Shown: piece by piece, positions 63,953 through 64,000 of the stretch | Layout of the letters: every line of letters begins with the position of its first letter | Position numbering within the stretch: the first letter of the stretch is position 1 | NCBI RefSeq assembly: GCF_014138435.1 | Contig: NZ_JACJIM010000004.1 | Location: forward strand, 310,001 to 374,000 | Origin: Methylobacterium fujisawaense | GTDB lineage: Bacteria; Pseudomonadota; Alphaproteobacteria; Rhizobiales; Beijerinckiaceae | Reading direction: 5' to 3' | Length of the DNA: 64,000 bases | Program-made: the position numbers and the translations under genes | Notes under the pieces: model-generated | Databases searched by the model: none | What the model was told of the DNA's origin: nothing | The model's input: the letters and a program-made list of their open reading frames with translations, nothing else

Positions 63953-64000
63953 GGTTCGAGCGTCTCCGGGCTCAGTCCTGCATACGCGGCAGGTAAGCAA

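Overview
The window is GC-rich chromosomal DNA of an alphaproteobacterium, most likely Methylobacterium or a close relative in the Methylobacteriaceae. This is inferred from gene content: a bacteriochlorophyll segment (ppsR-bchG-pucC-like-bchP-tspO), the cell-cycle pair divK/pleD, rpoZ-rsh, a MucR regulator, EipB/DUF1849, DUF3572 and DUF6894 proteins, and a perfect CtrA-type box. I see no tRNA, rRNA, insertion sequence, phage gene, CRISPR array or mobile element. Genes are dense, often with 1-8 base overlaps, and GTG starts are common.

Layout. 1-5.8 kb: end of the photosynthesis regulator ppsR, a PpsR-type operator, then the coupled bchG-pucC-like-bchP-tspO-orf117 operon. 5.8-9.2 kb: three-heme cytochrome c, a 57-residue YqaE-type membrane protein, and a YafK/DpaA-like lipoprotein. 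9.3-11.7 kb: divergent MFS exporter and LysR regulator. 11.8-16 kb: DUF1796 gene coupled to accA, pleD, divK, DUF3572. 16.2-19.8 kb: EipB, an ABC exporter, and a membrane-anchored HhH protein. 20-28 kb: amino-acid metabolism (trpB, msrA, tyrC-hisC, metX-metW). 28.4-30.3 kb: sulfotransferase-like gene plus APS kinase. 30.4-32.8 kb: two-component system with a PepSY protein. 32.9-37.7 kb: a degenerate nuclease-fold protein, a small exported protein, a catalase-like protein and a lytic transglycosylase. 37.9-43.9 kb: dapA-smpB, peroxiredoxin, NYN-domain protein, rsh, rpoZ. 44.1-47.9 kb: fabD-fabG-acpP-fabF. 48.4-53.5 kb: an envelope-like cluster (YidB/DUF937, two small membrane proteins, a BON/OmpA protein with a split domain, a Gly-rich exported protein). 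53.6-60.5 kb: many small hypothetical, PilZ, DUF6894 and MucR genes. 60.6-64 kb: a GGDEF protein and thrS.

How the genes fit together. bchG and bchP are expected to attach and reduce the bacteriochlorophyll tail, with PpsR acting on the shared operon. metX and metW are coupled for methionine synthesis, and hisC-tyrC overlap for aromatic/histidine synthesis. fabD-G-acpP-F with accA covers the entry and elongation steps of fatty-acid synthesis. APS kinase makes PAPS, the donor a sulfotransferase uses, so those two neighbours may act in sequence.

The most unusual structures are: in-frame 15-bp tandem repeats giving MetW a Lys-rich N-terminal tail; a Lys/Pro repeat insertion splitting an OmpA-like domain; a four-unit 14-bp tandem repeat before a small exported-protein gene; a perfect TTAA-N7-TTAA box before the lytic transglycosylase; three copies of a palindromic intergenic element; and a nuclease-fold protein lacking its usual catalytic residues. 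All functions are read from sequence features only; no database search was possible.
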